Assembly: GCF_029717145.1 (NCBI RefSeq)
Contig: NZ_CP099222.1
Coordinates: 434,001-498,000, forward strand
DNA from: Citrobacter freundii
GTDB lineage: Bacteria > Pseudomonadota > Gammaproteobacteria > Enterobacterales > Enterobacteriaceae
Direction: 5' to 3'
Length of the DNA stretch: 64,000 nucleotides
Shown here: positions 38,751 to 50,070 of the stretch, one piece after another
How the letters are laid out: each line of letters starts with the position of its first letter
Position numbering within the stretch: position 1 is the stretch's first letter
The notes under the pieces: model-generated
Told to the model about the DNA's origin: nothing
The model's input: the letters and a program-made list of their open reading frames with translations, nothing else
Databases searched by the model: none
Translations under genes and position numbers: made by a program

Positions 38751-39818
38751 TCATTGAGACGCTAATCGAGTTTGTGAACGGGCAAGTTCATCCGCCAGTA
38801 ATTTCTCGTCAGGCAACTGCATTTTGTATTCGCTGGTAAGCACTTTATGAGGTAAACCGGTTAGGGCATAGTGAGCTTCGCCAGCACCTTTTTCCGCGCA
38901 CAGGATTAAGCCTACGGGCGGATTCTCTCCAGGCATTGTCCAGTGCTCTTGGGCGTAATTCAGGTACATATTCATTTGCCCTGCATCGGCGTAGCTGAAT
39001 TTTCCTACCTTGAGGTCAACGATGAGCAGGCAGCGTAAGAGTCGGTGGAAGAACAGCAGATCGATGTGAAACCAACTATCGTCAATGCGTAAGCGACGCT
39101 GACGACCCACAAAGGAAAAATCATCACCGAGTTCCAGCATAAAATCCATCAGGTGGTTTATCAGCGCTTCTTCAAGGTCAGATTCAGAATATTCGTCCTT
39201 TAAATCTAGGAATTCAAGAATGAACGGGTCACGTATTGCTTGTTCTGGCATAACGTCAGCGACGGTGGGGGCGACCTGCTGTAACATGGCGGTTTTGTCG
39301 TGGGACAATAATGTTCTTTCGTAAAATTGGGTGGTGATTTGCCTGTCGAGTTGCCGTACTGACCAGCCGTTACGTAGCGTCTCTTTCTCGTAAAAGATGC
39401 GGGCATCAGGATTTTTAACCGATAGCAGGCGGACATAGGCTGACCAGGGAAGCGGGAAAATTTTGGCGAGTTGTGCCAGACGGGAAGATTCACCAGACAC
39501 TGTCTGCTGAATTTCAATATTTTGAAAATAAAGATAAAACGCTCGTATTTGTCGCAAGTTCCCCGTGGAAAACCCACGTTTGTACCGCTGGTTTAAATCG
39601 ACGGACAAACGTTCAATCAGTTGAGTACCGTAAGCCGCTCGCGCTTCACCGCCTTGTTCAAATTCGACAATTCGATGGCCAATCTCCCAATAGGTTGCCG
39701 TCATAATTGCGTTGATGCTGCGGACCGTTTCTGTCCTGGCGTTATCCAATAAATGGATTATTCCGTCATGGATTTGCTGATAATCCTCAGCATGGTGTGT
39801 CGAGGTGAGTGTATTCAT
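38751..39818 (-). CDS. YhcG-type PDDEXK nuclease (DUF1016)
   Basis: A 355-residue protein of the YhcG/DUF1016 family: an N-terminal helical domain (about 10-175; YWEIGHRIVEFEQGGEARA) and a C-terminal PD-(D/E)xK nuclease fold (about 195-350). The metal-site residues visible are D253 (HIDLLFFH) and D268-x-K270 (IVDLKVGKF), with E217 a candidate upstream acid. The start at 39818 is favoured by GGGAAG upstream and by a possible promoter (TTGACG 39885-39890, TATTGA 39862-39867) that would fall inside the longer reading frame from 39890. It is the only gene between two direct repeats of the gltD 3' end. Family members occur in defence and mobile regions; no biochemical function is firmly known to me. 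Confidence 0.88.
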   Translation of the reverse strand: MNTLTSTHHAEDYQQIHDGIIHLLDNARTETVRSINAIMTATYWEIGHRIVEFEQGGEARAAYGTQLIERLSVDLNQRYKRGFSTGNLRQIRAFYLYFQNIEIQQTVSGESSRLAQLAKIFPLPWSAYVRLLSVKNPDARIFYEKETLRNGWSVRQLDRQITTQFYERTLLSHDKTAMLQQVAPTVADVMPEQAIRDPFILEFLDLKDEYSESDLEEALINHLMDFMLELGDDFSFVGRQRRLRIDDSWFHIDLLFFHRLLRCLLIVDLKVGKFSYADAGQMNMYLNYAQEHWTMPGENPPVGLILCAEKGAGEAHYALTGLPHKVLTSEYKMQLPDEKLLADELARSQTRLASQ

Positions 39819-39972
39819 GTCTTCCCTGGCGTGATAGTTGTGAAATGAAAATATATCGTTATCAATACGCTCGAGGTCTAATGCCGTCAATCCATGACGA
39901 TTGCATTACATGGACCTGCATCAGCATTTGCGAGTCGCTTTCCAGGAATGACGTGAATGTGTGAGGCAGAAG

Positions 39973-40015
39973 AAAACAGGCCCCCATCCAGCAATGTGAA
40001 TTTTGGCAGGGGGCC
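39973..40015 (-). terminator. Terminator downstream of gltD
   Basis: GGCCCCC (39979-39985) and GGGGGCC (40009-40015) form a perfect 7-bp GC stem around a 23-nt loop. On the minus strand it is followed by TGTTTTC, so it can end gltBD transcription before the nuclease gene. Confidence 0.7.
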
Positions 40016-40028
40016 AGCAGAGAGGCTT

Positions 40029-41460
<1,432 letters not shown>

Positions 41461-44400
41461 TTACTGCGCCTGCACGCGCAGCTCAGCTGCGCTACGACTA
41501 CGGTGACCCAACAGTGCTTTCACATCACTGGACTTCGGTTTAACCAGCGCGAATTTCGCCGAGAATGCCGGCCAGTTGGCCAGGATCTCTTCTCCGCGTG
41601 ACGAACCGGTATGCTGTACATGCTCGGTGATCAGTCCACGCAAATGCTCTTCGTGGATAGCCAGCGAGTCCACGCTCAGGACTTCGACCAGTTCCGGATT
41701 CACGCGTTTGCGGAATTCGCCGTCTTCGTCCAGCACGTAGGCGAACCCGCCCGTCATGCCAGCGCCGAAGTTGACGCCCGTTTTACCGAGAATACAGACG
41801 ATGCCGCCGGTCATGTATTCACAGCCGTTGTCACCGATGCCTTCGACCACGGTGATGGCACCTGAGTTACGTACCCCAAAGCGTTCACCCGCGCGGCCTG
41901 CGGCAAACAGACGACCGCCGGTTGCGCCGTACAGGCAGGTGTTGCCGATGATGCTCGCTTCATGGCTGCGGAAAGCAGAACCGACCGGAGGACGTACCGC
42001 CAACAGGCCGCCCGCCATGCCTTTACCGACATAGTCGTTGGCATCGCCGGTCAGATACAGCTCCACGCCGCCCGCGTTCCACACGCCAAAGCTCTGGCCT
42101 GCGGTACCGCTGAAATGCGCCTTGATCGGGTCGGAAGCCAGCCCCTGATCGCCGTGCGTCTGAGCGATATAGCCCGACAGTGATGCGCCGACAGAACGGT
42201 CGGTGTTGCGGATGTCGAACCAGAAAGTTTTACTCTGGCGCTCATCAACAAATGGTTTGGCCTGTTGCAGCAACTGCGCGTTGAGCACGCCGTTGTCGAA
42301 CGGTGGGTTGTTCTCAGTACAGTACACCGCTTTGCCTGGGTGAGGTTGTGCGGTTTCCAGCAGGTGAGACAGCTCCAGTTTCTGCTGCTTGGCAGTATAC
42401 CCGTCCAGCTCTTTGAGCAGGTCGGTACGACCAATCAGATCCACCAGGCGTGTTACGCCAAGCGATGCCATCAGCTCGCGGGTTTCACGGGCGACAAACT
42501 CAAAGTAGTTGGTCACTTTGAACGGCAGACCGTGGTAGTGGTTCTTACGCAGTTTTTCGTCCTGGGTTGCTACACCGGTTGCACAGTTGTTCAGGTGGCA
42601 AATACGCAGGTATTTACAGCCCAGCGCGACCATCGGGCCGGTACCAAAGCCGAAGCTTTCCGCGCCGAGAATGGCTGCTTTGATGATGTCGACGCCGGTT
42701 TTCAGACCGCCATCAACTTGTAAACGGATCTTATGGCGCAGACCGTTAGCCACCAGTGCCTGCTGAGTTTCTACCAGCCCCAGTTCCCACGGACAACCTG
42801 CGTATTTCACCGAAGAGAGCGGGCTGGCGCCGGTGCCGCCGTCGTAACCGGCAATGGTTATCAGGTCCGCGTAGGCTTTTGCCACGCCGGTGGCGATGGT
42901 ACCGACGCCCGGTTCGGAAACCAGCTTCACAGAGATCATCGCCTTCGGGTTAACCTGTTTTAAGTCGAAAATCAGCTGCGCCAGGTCTTCGATAGAGTAG
43001 ATATCGTGGTGTGGCGGCGGGGAGATCAGCGTCACGCCCGGCACCGAATAACGCAGTTTGGCGATGTACGGAGTAACTTTATCTCCCGGTAACTGACCGC
43101 CTTCGCCGGGCTTCGCGCCTTGTGCGACCTTAATCTGAATGACGTCAGCGTTGACCAGATACGCCGGGGTTACACCGAAGCGACCAGAAGCCACCTGCTT
43201 GATGCGCGACACCTTGTTGGTGCCATAACGTGCTGGGTCCTCACCGCCTTCGCCGGAGTTGGAATTACCGCCGATGCTGTTCATCGCTTCGGCCAGCGCT
43301 TCGTGCGCTTCCGGGCTTAACGCGCCGATGGACATGGCTGCGGTATCAAAACGTTTAAACAACTCGGTTGCGGGTTCGACGTCGTCAATACTTACTGCTT
43401 CATTGCCAGGTGCGATAGCCAGCAGATCGCGCAGCGTTGCTGCCGGACGCTCGTTAACCAACTTCGCGTATTGCTGGTAGTCGCTGTATTCGCCGCTTTG
43501 TACTGCCTGTTGTAGGGTGCGTACTACGTCCGGGTTGTAGGCGTGGTATTCGCCACCGTGAACGTACTTCAGCAGGCCGCCCTGGCTAATCGGTTTGCGT
43601 GCCAGCCAGGCATGTTTGGAGAGGTTCAGCAGATCCTGCTGGAAGTCGGTAAAGCCTGCGCCGCTGATGCGACTGACCACGCCCTGGAAGCACAGTGCCA
43701 CCACGTCATCATGCAGGCCGACGGCTTCAAACAGTTTCGAACAGCGGTAGGAGGCAATGGTCGAAATGCCCATTTTGGACATGATTTTGTACAGACCTTT
43801 GTTGATGCCGTTACGGTAGTTCAGCATCACGGTCCGGTAATCTTTGGCAATAGCGTGAGTGTCAATCAGACGCCCCAGCGTTTCATAGGCCAGATACGGA
43901 TAGATTGCTGTGGCACCAAAGCCGAGGAGTACCGCGAAGTGATGTGGATCGCGGGTACTGGCGGTTTCGACGATGATGTTAGCGTCGCAGCGCAGGTTTT
44001 GTTCCACCAGACGCGTTTGCACCGCACCAACCGCCATCGGTGCCGGGACCGGCAGGCGATTTTTGGCGATGTTACGGTCAGAGAGCACCAGCAATACCGT
44101 GCCGTTACGCACCATCTGTTCGGCTTTATCGCACAGCGCCTTGACGGTCTCTTCCAGCGTGGTTTCACTCACGTCGAAGGTGATATCGAGCCGGTCAGCG
44201 CGATAATGTTCCTCTTTCATGGTGGTGAGCTGGGTGAAATCAGAGTACAGCAGGATCGGTGATTTAAAGCTCAGGCGATGCGCCTGGCCTTCGGCTTCAC
44301 AGAAGACGTTCATCTCACGACCAATGCTGGTGGCCAGCGACATCACGTGCGCTTCACGCAGCGGATCGATTGGCGGGTTGGTCACCTGCGCGAACTGTTG

Positions 44401-45921
44401 ACGGAAGTAGTCATAAATGATGCGCGGCTGGCTGGAAAGCACGGCAAACGGGGTGTCATCGCCCATTGAACCGACCGCTTCCTGGCCGTTTTCACCCAAC
44501 ACGCGAATCACGGAATCCAGTTCTTCGGCGCTGTAGTTAAACTGTTTTTGGTAGCTGGCAAGGGTGTCGTCGTCCAGCTCACGGCTGCCGACTTGATCGT
44601 CAGCCAGGTCTTCAAACGGCACCAGACGGCGGACGTTCTTTTCCATCCACTCTTTATACGGATGGCGACTTTTCAGGTCATCATCGGTTTCCGCCGAGTG
44701 CAGAATGCGACCCGAGCGGGTGTCGATCACCATCAGTTCGCCGGGACCGACGCGACCTTTCTCGACGACTTCATCGGGCTGATAATCCCAGATACCCACT
44801 TCGGAGGCGCAGGTGATGAGCTTGTCTTTGGTGATAACGTAGCGCGCCGGGCGCAGGCCGTTACGGTCAAGGTTACAGGCGGCAAAGCGACCGTCAGACA
44901 TGACAATGCCTGCCGGGCCGTCCCACGGCTCCATGTGCATGGAGTTAAAGTCAAAGAATGCGCGCAGCTCCGGGTCCATATCCGGGTTGTTCTGCCAGGC
45001 TGGTGGCACCAGCAGGCGCATCGCGCGGATGATGTCCATCCCGCCTGCCAGCAACAGTTCGAGCATGTTATCCATTGAGCTGGAGTCGGAGCCAGTTTCG
45101 TTGACGAACGGCGCGGCATCGTGGAGATCCGGGATCAGCGGGGTCTGGAACTTATAAGTACGGGCGCGCGCCCACTGGCGGTTACCGGTAATGGTATTGA
45201 TTTCGCCGTTGTGCGCCAGGTAGCGGAACGGTTGGGCCAGCGGCCAGCGCGGTACGGTGTTGGTGGAAAAGCGCTGGTGGAACAGGCAGATGGCCGATTC
45301 CAGACGCAGGTCCGCGAGGTCCAGGTAAAAGCGCGGCAGATCCGCCGGCATACACAGACCTTTATAGATATTGACCAGATTGGACAAGCTACAGACGTAG
45401 AAGTCTTTATCGTCCTGTAAACGTTTTTCGATGCGGCGACGCGCGATGAACAGACGGCGCTCCATATCGCGTGGACGCCAGCCCGCAGGGGCGTTAACAA
45501 AAATTTGCTCAATACGGGGCAGGGAGGAGAGGGCAATTTCACCGAGAACACCGTCGTTGGTCGGCACGTCGCGCCAGCCCACAATCGACAGGGTTTCCTG
45601 CTGTAACTCTTCTTCAACGATGCGACGAGACGCCGCCGCCAGTTCAGCGTCTTTATTTAAAAAGATCATGCCGACCGCGTAGTTTTTGGCTAAACGCCAG
45701 CCGCGCTCTTGCGCAACAATGCGGAAAAAGCGATCGGGTTTTTGTAATAACAGGCCACAGCCGTCGCCGGTTTTACCGTCCGCGAGGATGGCTCCACGGT
45801 GCTGCATACGGGCCAGTGCGTGTATGGCGGTACGCACTACCTTGTGGCTAGGTTCGCCTTCTATGTGGGCGATCAGGCCGAAACCACAGTTATCCTTCTC
45901 AAGGGATTTATCGTACAACAT
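41461..45921 (-). CDS. gltB: Glutamate synthase large subunit GltB
   Basis: GltB is the alpha subunit of glutamate synthase, converting 2-oxoglutarate and glutamine to two glutamates, the central ammonia-assimilation reaction. The 1486-residue product has an 11-residue propeptide before the N-terminal nucleophile cysteine (DNC-GFGLIAH), the amidotransferase domain (about 12-430), a central domain, the FMN synthase barrel (about 800-1200) with the 3Fe-4S cysteines in CKYLRICHLNNC, and the C-terminal beta-helix. I chose the ATG at 45921 (MLYDKSLEKDNC), preceded by GGGGAGG; an in-frame ATG at 46029 would add 36 residues resembling the longer E. coli annotation. gltD follows. Confidence 0.95.
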   Translation of the reverse strand: MLYDKSLEKDNCGFGLIAHIEGEPSHKVVRTAIHALARMQHRGAILADGKTGDGCGLLLQKPDRFFRIVAQERGWRLAKNYAVGMIFLNKDAELAAASRRIVEEELQQETLSIVGWRDVPTNDGVLGEIALSSLPRIEQIFVNAPAGWRPRDMERRLFIARRRIEKRLQDDKDFYVCSLSNLVNIYKGLCMPADLPRFYLDLADLRLESAICLFHQRFSTNTVPRWPLAQPFRYLAHNGEINTITGNRQWARARTYKFQTPLIPDLHDAAPFVNETGSDSSSMDNMLELLLAGGMDIIRAMRLLVPPAWQNNPDMDPELRAFFDFNSMHMEPWDGPAGIVMSDGRFAACNLDRNGLRPARYVITKDKLITCASEVGIWDYQPDEVVEKGRVGPGELMVIDTRSGRILHSAETDDDLKSRHPYKEWMEKNVRRLVPFEDLADDQVGSRELDDDTLASYQKQFNYSAEELDSVIRVLGENGQEAVGSMGDDTPFAVLSSQPRIIYDYFRQQFAQVTNPPIDPLREAHVMSLATSIGREMNVFCEAEGQAHRLSFKSPILLYSDFTQLTTMKEEHYRADRLDITFDVSETTLEETVKALCDKAEQMVRNGTVLLVLSDRNIAKNRLPVPAPMAVGAVQTRLVEQNLRCDANIIVETASTRDPHHFAVLLGFGATAIYPYLAYETLGRLIDTHAIAKDYRTVMLNYRNGINKGLYKIMSKMGISTIASYRCSKLFEAVGLHDDVVALCFQGVVSRISGAGFTDFQQDLLNLSKHAWLARKPISQGGLLKYVHGGEYHAYNPDVVRTLQQAVQSGEYSDYQQYAKLVNERPAATLRDLLAIAPGNEAVSIDDVEPATELFKRFDTAAMSIGALSPEAHEALAEAMNSIGGNSNSGEGGEDPARYGTNKVSRIKQVASGRFGVTPAYLVNADVIQIKVAQGAKPGEGGQLPGDKVTPYIAKLRYSVPGVTLISPPPHHDIYSIEDLAQLIFDLKQVNPKAMISVKLVSEPGVGTIATGVAKAYADLITIAGYDGGTGASPLSSVKYAGCPWELGLVETQQALVANGLRHKIRLQVDGGLKTGVDIIKAAILGAESFGFGTGPMVALGCKYLRICHLNNCATGVATQDEKLRKNHYHGLPFKVTNYFEFVARETRELMASLGVTRLVDLIGRTDLLKELDGYTAKQQKLELSHLLETAQPHPGKAVYCTENNPPFDNGVLNAQLLQQAKPFVDERQSKTFWFDIRNTDRSVGASLSGYIAQTHGDQGLASDPIKAHFSGTAGQSFGVWNAGGVELYLTGDANDYVGKGMAGGLLAVRPPVGSAFRSHEASIIGNTCLYGATGGRLFAAGRAGERFGVRNSGAITVVEGIGDNGCEYMTGGIVCILGKTGVNFGAGMTGGFAYVLDEDGEFRKRVNPELVEVLSVDSLAIHEEHLRGLITEHVQHTGSSRGEEILANWPAFSAKFALVKPKSSDVKALLGHRSRSAAELRVQAQ

Positions 45922-46608
45922 ATCAGTGAACCTCCCCAGGCTCTGCGGGATGCCTCTCCGATACCGTTTGCGCACAGGCACACCAAGAGCATGGCGACGG
46001 GGGTTGCGCGTTATACGCTCACCTCGCATTCGCCCTCTTTAATCCTTTTCGCATAGGTCAAACAAGTTTGAGGACTTGCTTCAGAGGGAATCTCAATTAC
46101 TGCATAAATATGATGAGCAGGCTGCTCATCCAGAAAGCTTCCAGCGGATTTCCACGTTATCGGGAATCCACACACAGGTCAAATGGCAATCTTATTTATG
46201 CAAAAATGTGCTATAGGTCGATTAACGATATGAATATATTGAAATTAATGGCATTTTTACATTGATTTAACGCACAGTGGATGGCGAGGGAAGTGTGATC
46301 TGTCTCACTGTCAGAAAGGTCCGTTATCGCTTGTCCTCCCTTTGTTTATCGCGATATTTGGTATTTTATGCTGGTTTATAGAGTTTACGCGTCTTAAAGA
46401 TACTGTTTTTATCCGTTGGCCGTCGGAAGATAAAAAAAATCACCGGATATAAGGAAAAGTAATCACATTTTGATTGAATGAAATTTCATTTATTTTGCTT
46501 GAATATGCAATGAATAAAAGCACGCCGGGGCGATTGATCCAGGTCATCGCCGACGGGGGCTAAAAATGGCAGGCTTTGGCCTCTTTTCAAGGCGCGGTCT
46601 ATCAGATT
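45922..46608. other. gltB-yhcC divergent regulatory region
   Basis: About 690 bp between the divergent genes gltB and yhcC. It contains a good CRP-type site (46294-46309) and long AT-rich stretches on the yhcC side (about 46410-46520), compatible with Lrp and IHF binding as described for E. coli gltBDF. If gltB starts at 46029 the gap shrinks by 108 bp. No convincing additional gene is seen. Confidence 0.6.
46294..46309. promoter_or_regulatory. CRP-type site upstream of gltB
   Basis: TGTGA-TCTGTC-TCACT matches the CRP consensus TGTGA-N6-TCACA at 9 of 10 defined positions. E. coli gltBDF is known to respond to CRP as well as Lrp and IHF, so this is a plausible functional site. Confidence 0.65.
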
Positions 46609-47538
46609 ATGCAGTTACAGAAATTAGTCAATATGTTTGGTGGGGATCTTTCTCGTCGTTATGGGCAAAAGGTTCATAAACTCACGCTGCACGGCGGGTT
46701 TAGCTGCCCAAATCGCGATGGCACCATTGGACGTGGCGGGTGCACCTTCTGTAATGTCGCCTCCTTTGCCGATGAGGCACAGCAGCATCATTCGATTGCT
46801 GAGCAGCTCGAACATCAGGCTCAACTGGTGAATCGCGCCAAGCGCTACCTGGCCTATTTTCAGGCTTATACCAGCACGTTTGCCGAAGTGCAGGTGCTGC
46901 GTTCGATGTACCAGCAGGCGGTCACTCAGGCCAATATTGTCGGGCTGTGCGTCGGGACGCGCCCTGACTGCGTGCCAGAGGCGGTGCTCGATCTGCTGTG
47001 CGAATATAAAGACCAGGGCTACGAGGTGTGGTTGGAACTGGGGCTGCAAACGGCCCATGATAAAACGCTGCACCGTATTAACCGTGGGCATGACTTTGCC
47101 TGCTATCAACGCACCACGCAGTTGGCGCGTGAGCGTGGGTTGAAAGTGTGCTCACATCTGATTGTCGGCCTGCCGGGAGAAGGGCAAGCGGAATGTCTGC
47201 AAACGCTGGCGCGCGTGGTGGAGACCGGCGTTGATGGCATTAAGCTGCATCCGCTGCATATCGTGAAGGGCAGCATTATGGCGAAGGCCTGGGAAGCAGG
47301 GCGTCTGAGCGGTATTGAGCTGGCCGATTACACCGTGACGGCGGGCGAGATGATTCGCCATACGCCGCCAGAGGTTATTTATCATCGTATTTCTGCCAGC
47401 GCCCGTCGCCCGACGTTACTGGCGCCGCTGTGGTGTGAAAATCGCTGGACCGGGATGGTCGAACTGGACCGTTATCTCAATGAGCATGGTGTACAAGGCT
47501 CCGCTCTTGGAACGCCGTGGGCTCAGCCGGGGAGCTAA
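46609..47538 (+). CDS. yhcC: Radical SAM protein YhcC
   Basis: YhcC is a radical S-adenosylmethionine enzyme of the TIGR01212-type family (Elp3/MiaB-like barrel). The 309-residue protein has the iron-sulfur cysteines in CPNRDGTIGRGGCTFC (spacing C-x11-C-x2-C, family-specific), and glycine-rich SAM-binding segments (LIVGLPGEGQAE). The substrate is not established. The ATG at 46609 (MQLQKLVNMFGG) gives the family length. It stands alone, divergent from gltB, with REP sequences between it and arcB. Confidence 0.92.
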   Translation: MQLQKLVNMFGGDLSRRYGQKVHKLTLHGGFSCPNRDGTIGRGGCTFCNVASFADEAQQHHSIAEQLEHQAQLVNRAKRYLAYFQAYTSTFAEVQVLRSMYQQAVTQANIVGLCVGTRPDCVPEAVLDLLCEYKDQGYEVWLELGLQTAHDKTLHRINRGHDFACYQRTTQLARERGLKVCSHLIVGLPGEGQAECLQTLARVVETGVDGIKLHPLHIVKGSIMAKAWEAGRLSGIELADYTVTAGEMIRHTPPEVIYHRISASARRPTLLAPLWCENRWTGMVELDRYLNEHGVQGSALGTPWAQPGS

Positions 47539-47543
47539 CCCTT

Positions 47544-47622
47544 TGTAGGCCGGATAAGGCAAAGCCGACCTCCGGCAATCTGCGCCTGCTTGCCTGATGG
47601 CGCTTCGCTTATCAGGTCTACG
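47544..47622. repeat. REP pair between yhcC and arcB
   Basis: GTAGGCCGGATAAGGCAAAGCC pairs imperfectly with GACCTCCGGCA; a second unit runs TTGCCTGATGGCGC to GCTTATCAGGTCTAC. Confidence 0.8.
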
Positions 47623-47733
47623 ATGACCTCTCCTCAGTCATTTCACCGATAGCCTCCGCATTTATTGCACAATCTCAAACGTCACGCCGAGAATTGAGTA
47701 TTATTGTGCCAAGTTGTCGTGAAGGAACCCTCT

Positions 47734-50070
47734 ATGAAGCAAATTCGAATGCTGGCGCAGTATTATGTCGACCTGATGATGAAATTAGGTCTGGTGCGCT
47801 TTTCGCTGCTATTGGCGCTGGCTCTGGTGGTGTTGGCCATAGTGGTGCAAATGGCCGTCACCATGGTGCTGCATGGCCAGGTAGAAAGTATTGATGTAAT
47901 ACGTTCCATCTTTTTTGGCCTGTTAATTACCCCCTGGGCGGTCTATTTCCTGTCAGTGGTCGTGGAGCAACTGGAGGAGTCCCGGCAACGCCTGTCACGA
48001 CTGGTGCAGAAGCTGGAAGAGATGCGCGAACGCGATCTCAAGCTTAACGTGCAGTTAAAGGACAATATTGCGCAGCTTAACCAGGAGATTGTCGAACGTG
48101 AAAAGGCGGAAGCGGAGCGCCAGGAAACGTTTGAACAACTCAAAGTTGAAATTAAAGAGCGTGAAGAAGCGCAGATCCAACTGGAACAACAATCCTCTTT
48201 TCTGCGTTCTTTTCTCGATGCTTCACCGGATCTGGTTTTTTATCGCAATGAAGATAAAGAGTTCTCCGGCTGTAACCGCGCCATGGAATTGCTGACCGGC
48301 AAGAGCGAAAAGCAACTGGTGAATTTAAAACCGATTGAAGTTTACTCGCCAGAAGCGGCTGAAAAAGTTATCGAAACCGACGAGAAAGTGTTCCGCCATA
48401 ATGTCTCGTTGACCTATGAACAATGGCTGGATTACCCGGACGGACGTAAAGCCTGCTTTGAAATTCGTAAAGTGCCTTATTACGACCGCGTCGGTAAACG
48501 ACACGGCCTGATGGGCTTTGGCCGCGATATTACCGAGCGCAAGCGCTACCAGGATGCACTTGAACGTGCCAGCCGTGACAAGACAACCTTTATTTCCACC
48601 ATCAGCCACGAACTGCGTACGCCGCTGAACGGTATTGTCGGTTTAAGTCGGATACTGCTGGATACGGATCTGACCGCTGAGCAGGAAAAATACCTGAAAA
48701 CTATCCATGTTTCTGCCGTTACGCTTGGGAATATTTTCAATGATATTATCGACATGGATAAGATGGAGCGGCGTAAAGTTCAGCTCGATAACCAGCCGAT
48801 AGATTTCACCAGCTTTATGGCGGATCTGGAAAACCTCTCCGGCCTGCAGGCGCAGCAAAAAGGGCTGCGCTTTGTACTTGATCCGACCTTGCCGCTGCCG
48901 CATAAGGTCATTACCGACGGGACGCGTCTGCGTCAAATCCTGTGGAATCTGATCAGCAACGCCGTGAAGTTTACCCAGAAAGGGCAGGTCACCGTGCGGG
49001 CGCGCTATGACAAAGGCAACATGCTGCATTTTGAAGTGGAAGATTCTGGTATCGGTATTCCGCAGGATGAGCAGGATAAAATCTTCGCCATGTATTATCA
49101 GGTGAAGGACAGCAATGGCGGTAAACCGGCCACCGGGACCGGGATTGGTCTGGCGGTGTCTCGTCGTCTGGCGAAAAACATGGGCGGCGATATTACGGTT
49201 TCCAGCCAGCCGGGGAAAGGTTCCGTCTTTACCCTTACCGTTCATGCCCCAGCCGTTGCGGAAGAGATTGAAGACGCCTTCGAAGAAGACGACATGCCGT
49301 TGCCTGCCCTGAATGTGCTGCTGGTTGAGGACATTGAACTGAACGTGATTGTCGCCCGTTCGGTGCTGGAAAAACTGGGTAACAGCGTGGATGTCGCCAT
49401 GACCGGGAAAGCCGCGCTGGAAATGTTCAAACCGGGTGAGTACGACCTGGTGCTGTTGGATATTCAGTTGCCGGATATGACGGGTCTGGATATCTCCAGA
49501 GAGTTAACGCAAAAGTACGCGCGGGAAGATCTGCCGCCGCTGGTGGCGCTCACCGCTAACGTTCTGAAAGACAAAAAAGAATATCTGGAAGCGGGTATGG
49601 ATGACGTGCTGAGCAAGCCGCTGTCGGTACCGGCGTTAACCGCCATGATTAAAAAATACTGGGATACCCGAAACAAAGAGGAGAGCACTGTGACATCTGA
49701 AGAAAGCAGTAAATCGCAAGCGCTGTTAGATATTCCCATGTTGGAACAATACCTCGAGCTGGTGGGACCGAAGTTAATTACCGACGGATTGGCGGTATTT
49801 GAGAAGATGATGCCGGGTTATTTAAGTGTGCTGGAGTCCAACCTGACCGCGCGTGATAAAAAAGGCGTTGTTGAGGAAGGCCATAAAATCAAAGGTGCCG
49901 CGGGGTCAGTGGGACTGCGCCATCTGCAACAGCTGGGTCAGCAAATTCAATCCCCGGACCTTCCTGCCTGGGAGGACAACGTGGGGGAATGGATTGAAGA
50001 GATGAAGCAGGAGTGGCAGCACGACGTGGCGGTATTAAGAGCCTGGGTGGCGAGTGTTGAAAAAAAATGA
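47734..50070 (+). CDS. arcB: Aerobic respiration control sensor kinase ArcB
   Basis: ArcB is the tripartite hybrid kinase that senses the quinone pool and phosphorylates ArcA (and RpoS/RssB pathways). The 778-residue protein has two membrane segments (about 23-45 and 58-77), a coiled-coil/leucine-zipper linker (about 80-150), a PAS domain (about 153-275), the H1 transmitter with H292 (SHELRTP), a receiver with D576 (LLDIQLP) and a C-terminal phosphotransfer domain with H717 (GHKIKGAAGS). These phosphorylation positions are the same as in E. coli. The ATG at 47734 was chosen over an upstream in-frame codon by family length. Its stop overlaps the 3' end of arcZ on the other strand. Confidence 0.97.
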   Translation: MKQIRMLAQYYVDLMMKLGLVRFSLLLALALVVLAIVVQMAVTMVLHGQVESIDVIRSIFFGLLITPWAVYFLSVVVEQLEESRQRLSRLVQKLEEMRERDLKLNVQLKDNIAQLNQEIVEREKAEAERQETFEQLKVEIKEREEAQIQLEQQSSFLRSFLDASPDLVFYRNEDKEFSGCNRAMELLTGKSEKQLVNLKPIEVYSPEAAEKVIETDEKVFRHNVSLTYEQWLDYPDGRKACFEIRKVPYYDRVGKRHGLMGFGRDITERKRYQDALERASRDKTTFISTISHELRTPLNGIVGLSRILLDTDLTAEQEKYLKTIHVSAVTLGNIFNDIIDMDKMERRKVQLDNQPIDFTSFMADLENLSGLQAQQKGLRFVLDPTLPLPHKVITDGTRLRQILWNLISNAVKFTQKGQVTVRARYDKGNMLHFEVEDSGIGIPQDEQDKIFAMYYQVKDSNGGKPATGTGIGLAVSRRLAKNMGGDITVSSQPGKGSVFTLTVHAPAVAEEIEDAFEEDDMPLPALNVLLVEDIELNVIVARSVLEKLGNSVDVAMTGKAALEMFKPGEYDLVLLDIQLPDMTGLDISRELTQKYAREDLPPLVALTANVLKDKKEYLEAGMDDVLSKPLSVPALTAMIKKYWDTRNKEESTVTSEESSKSQALLDIPMLEQYLELVGPKLITDGLAVFEKMMPGYLSVLESNLTARDKKGVVEEGHKIKGAAGSVGLRHLQQLGQQIQSPDLPAWEDNVGEWIEEMKQEWQHDVAVLRAWVASVEKK

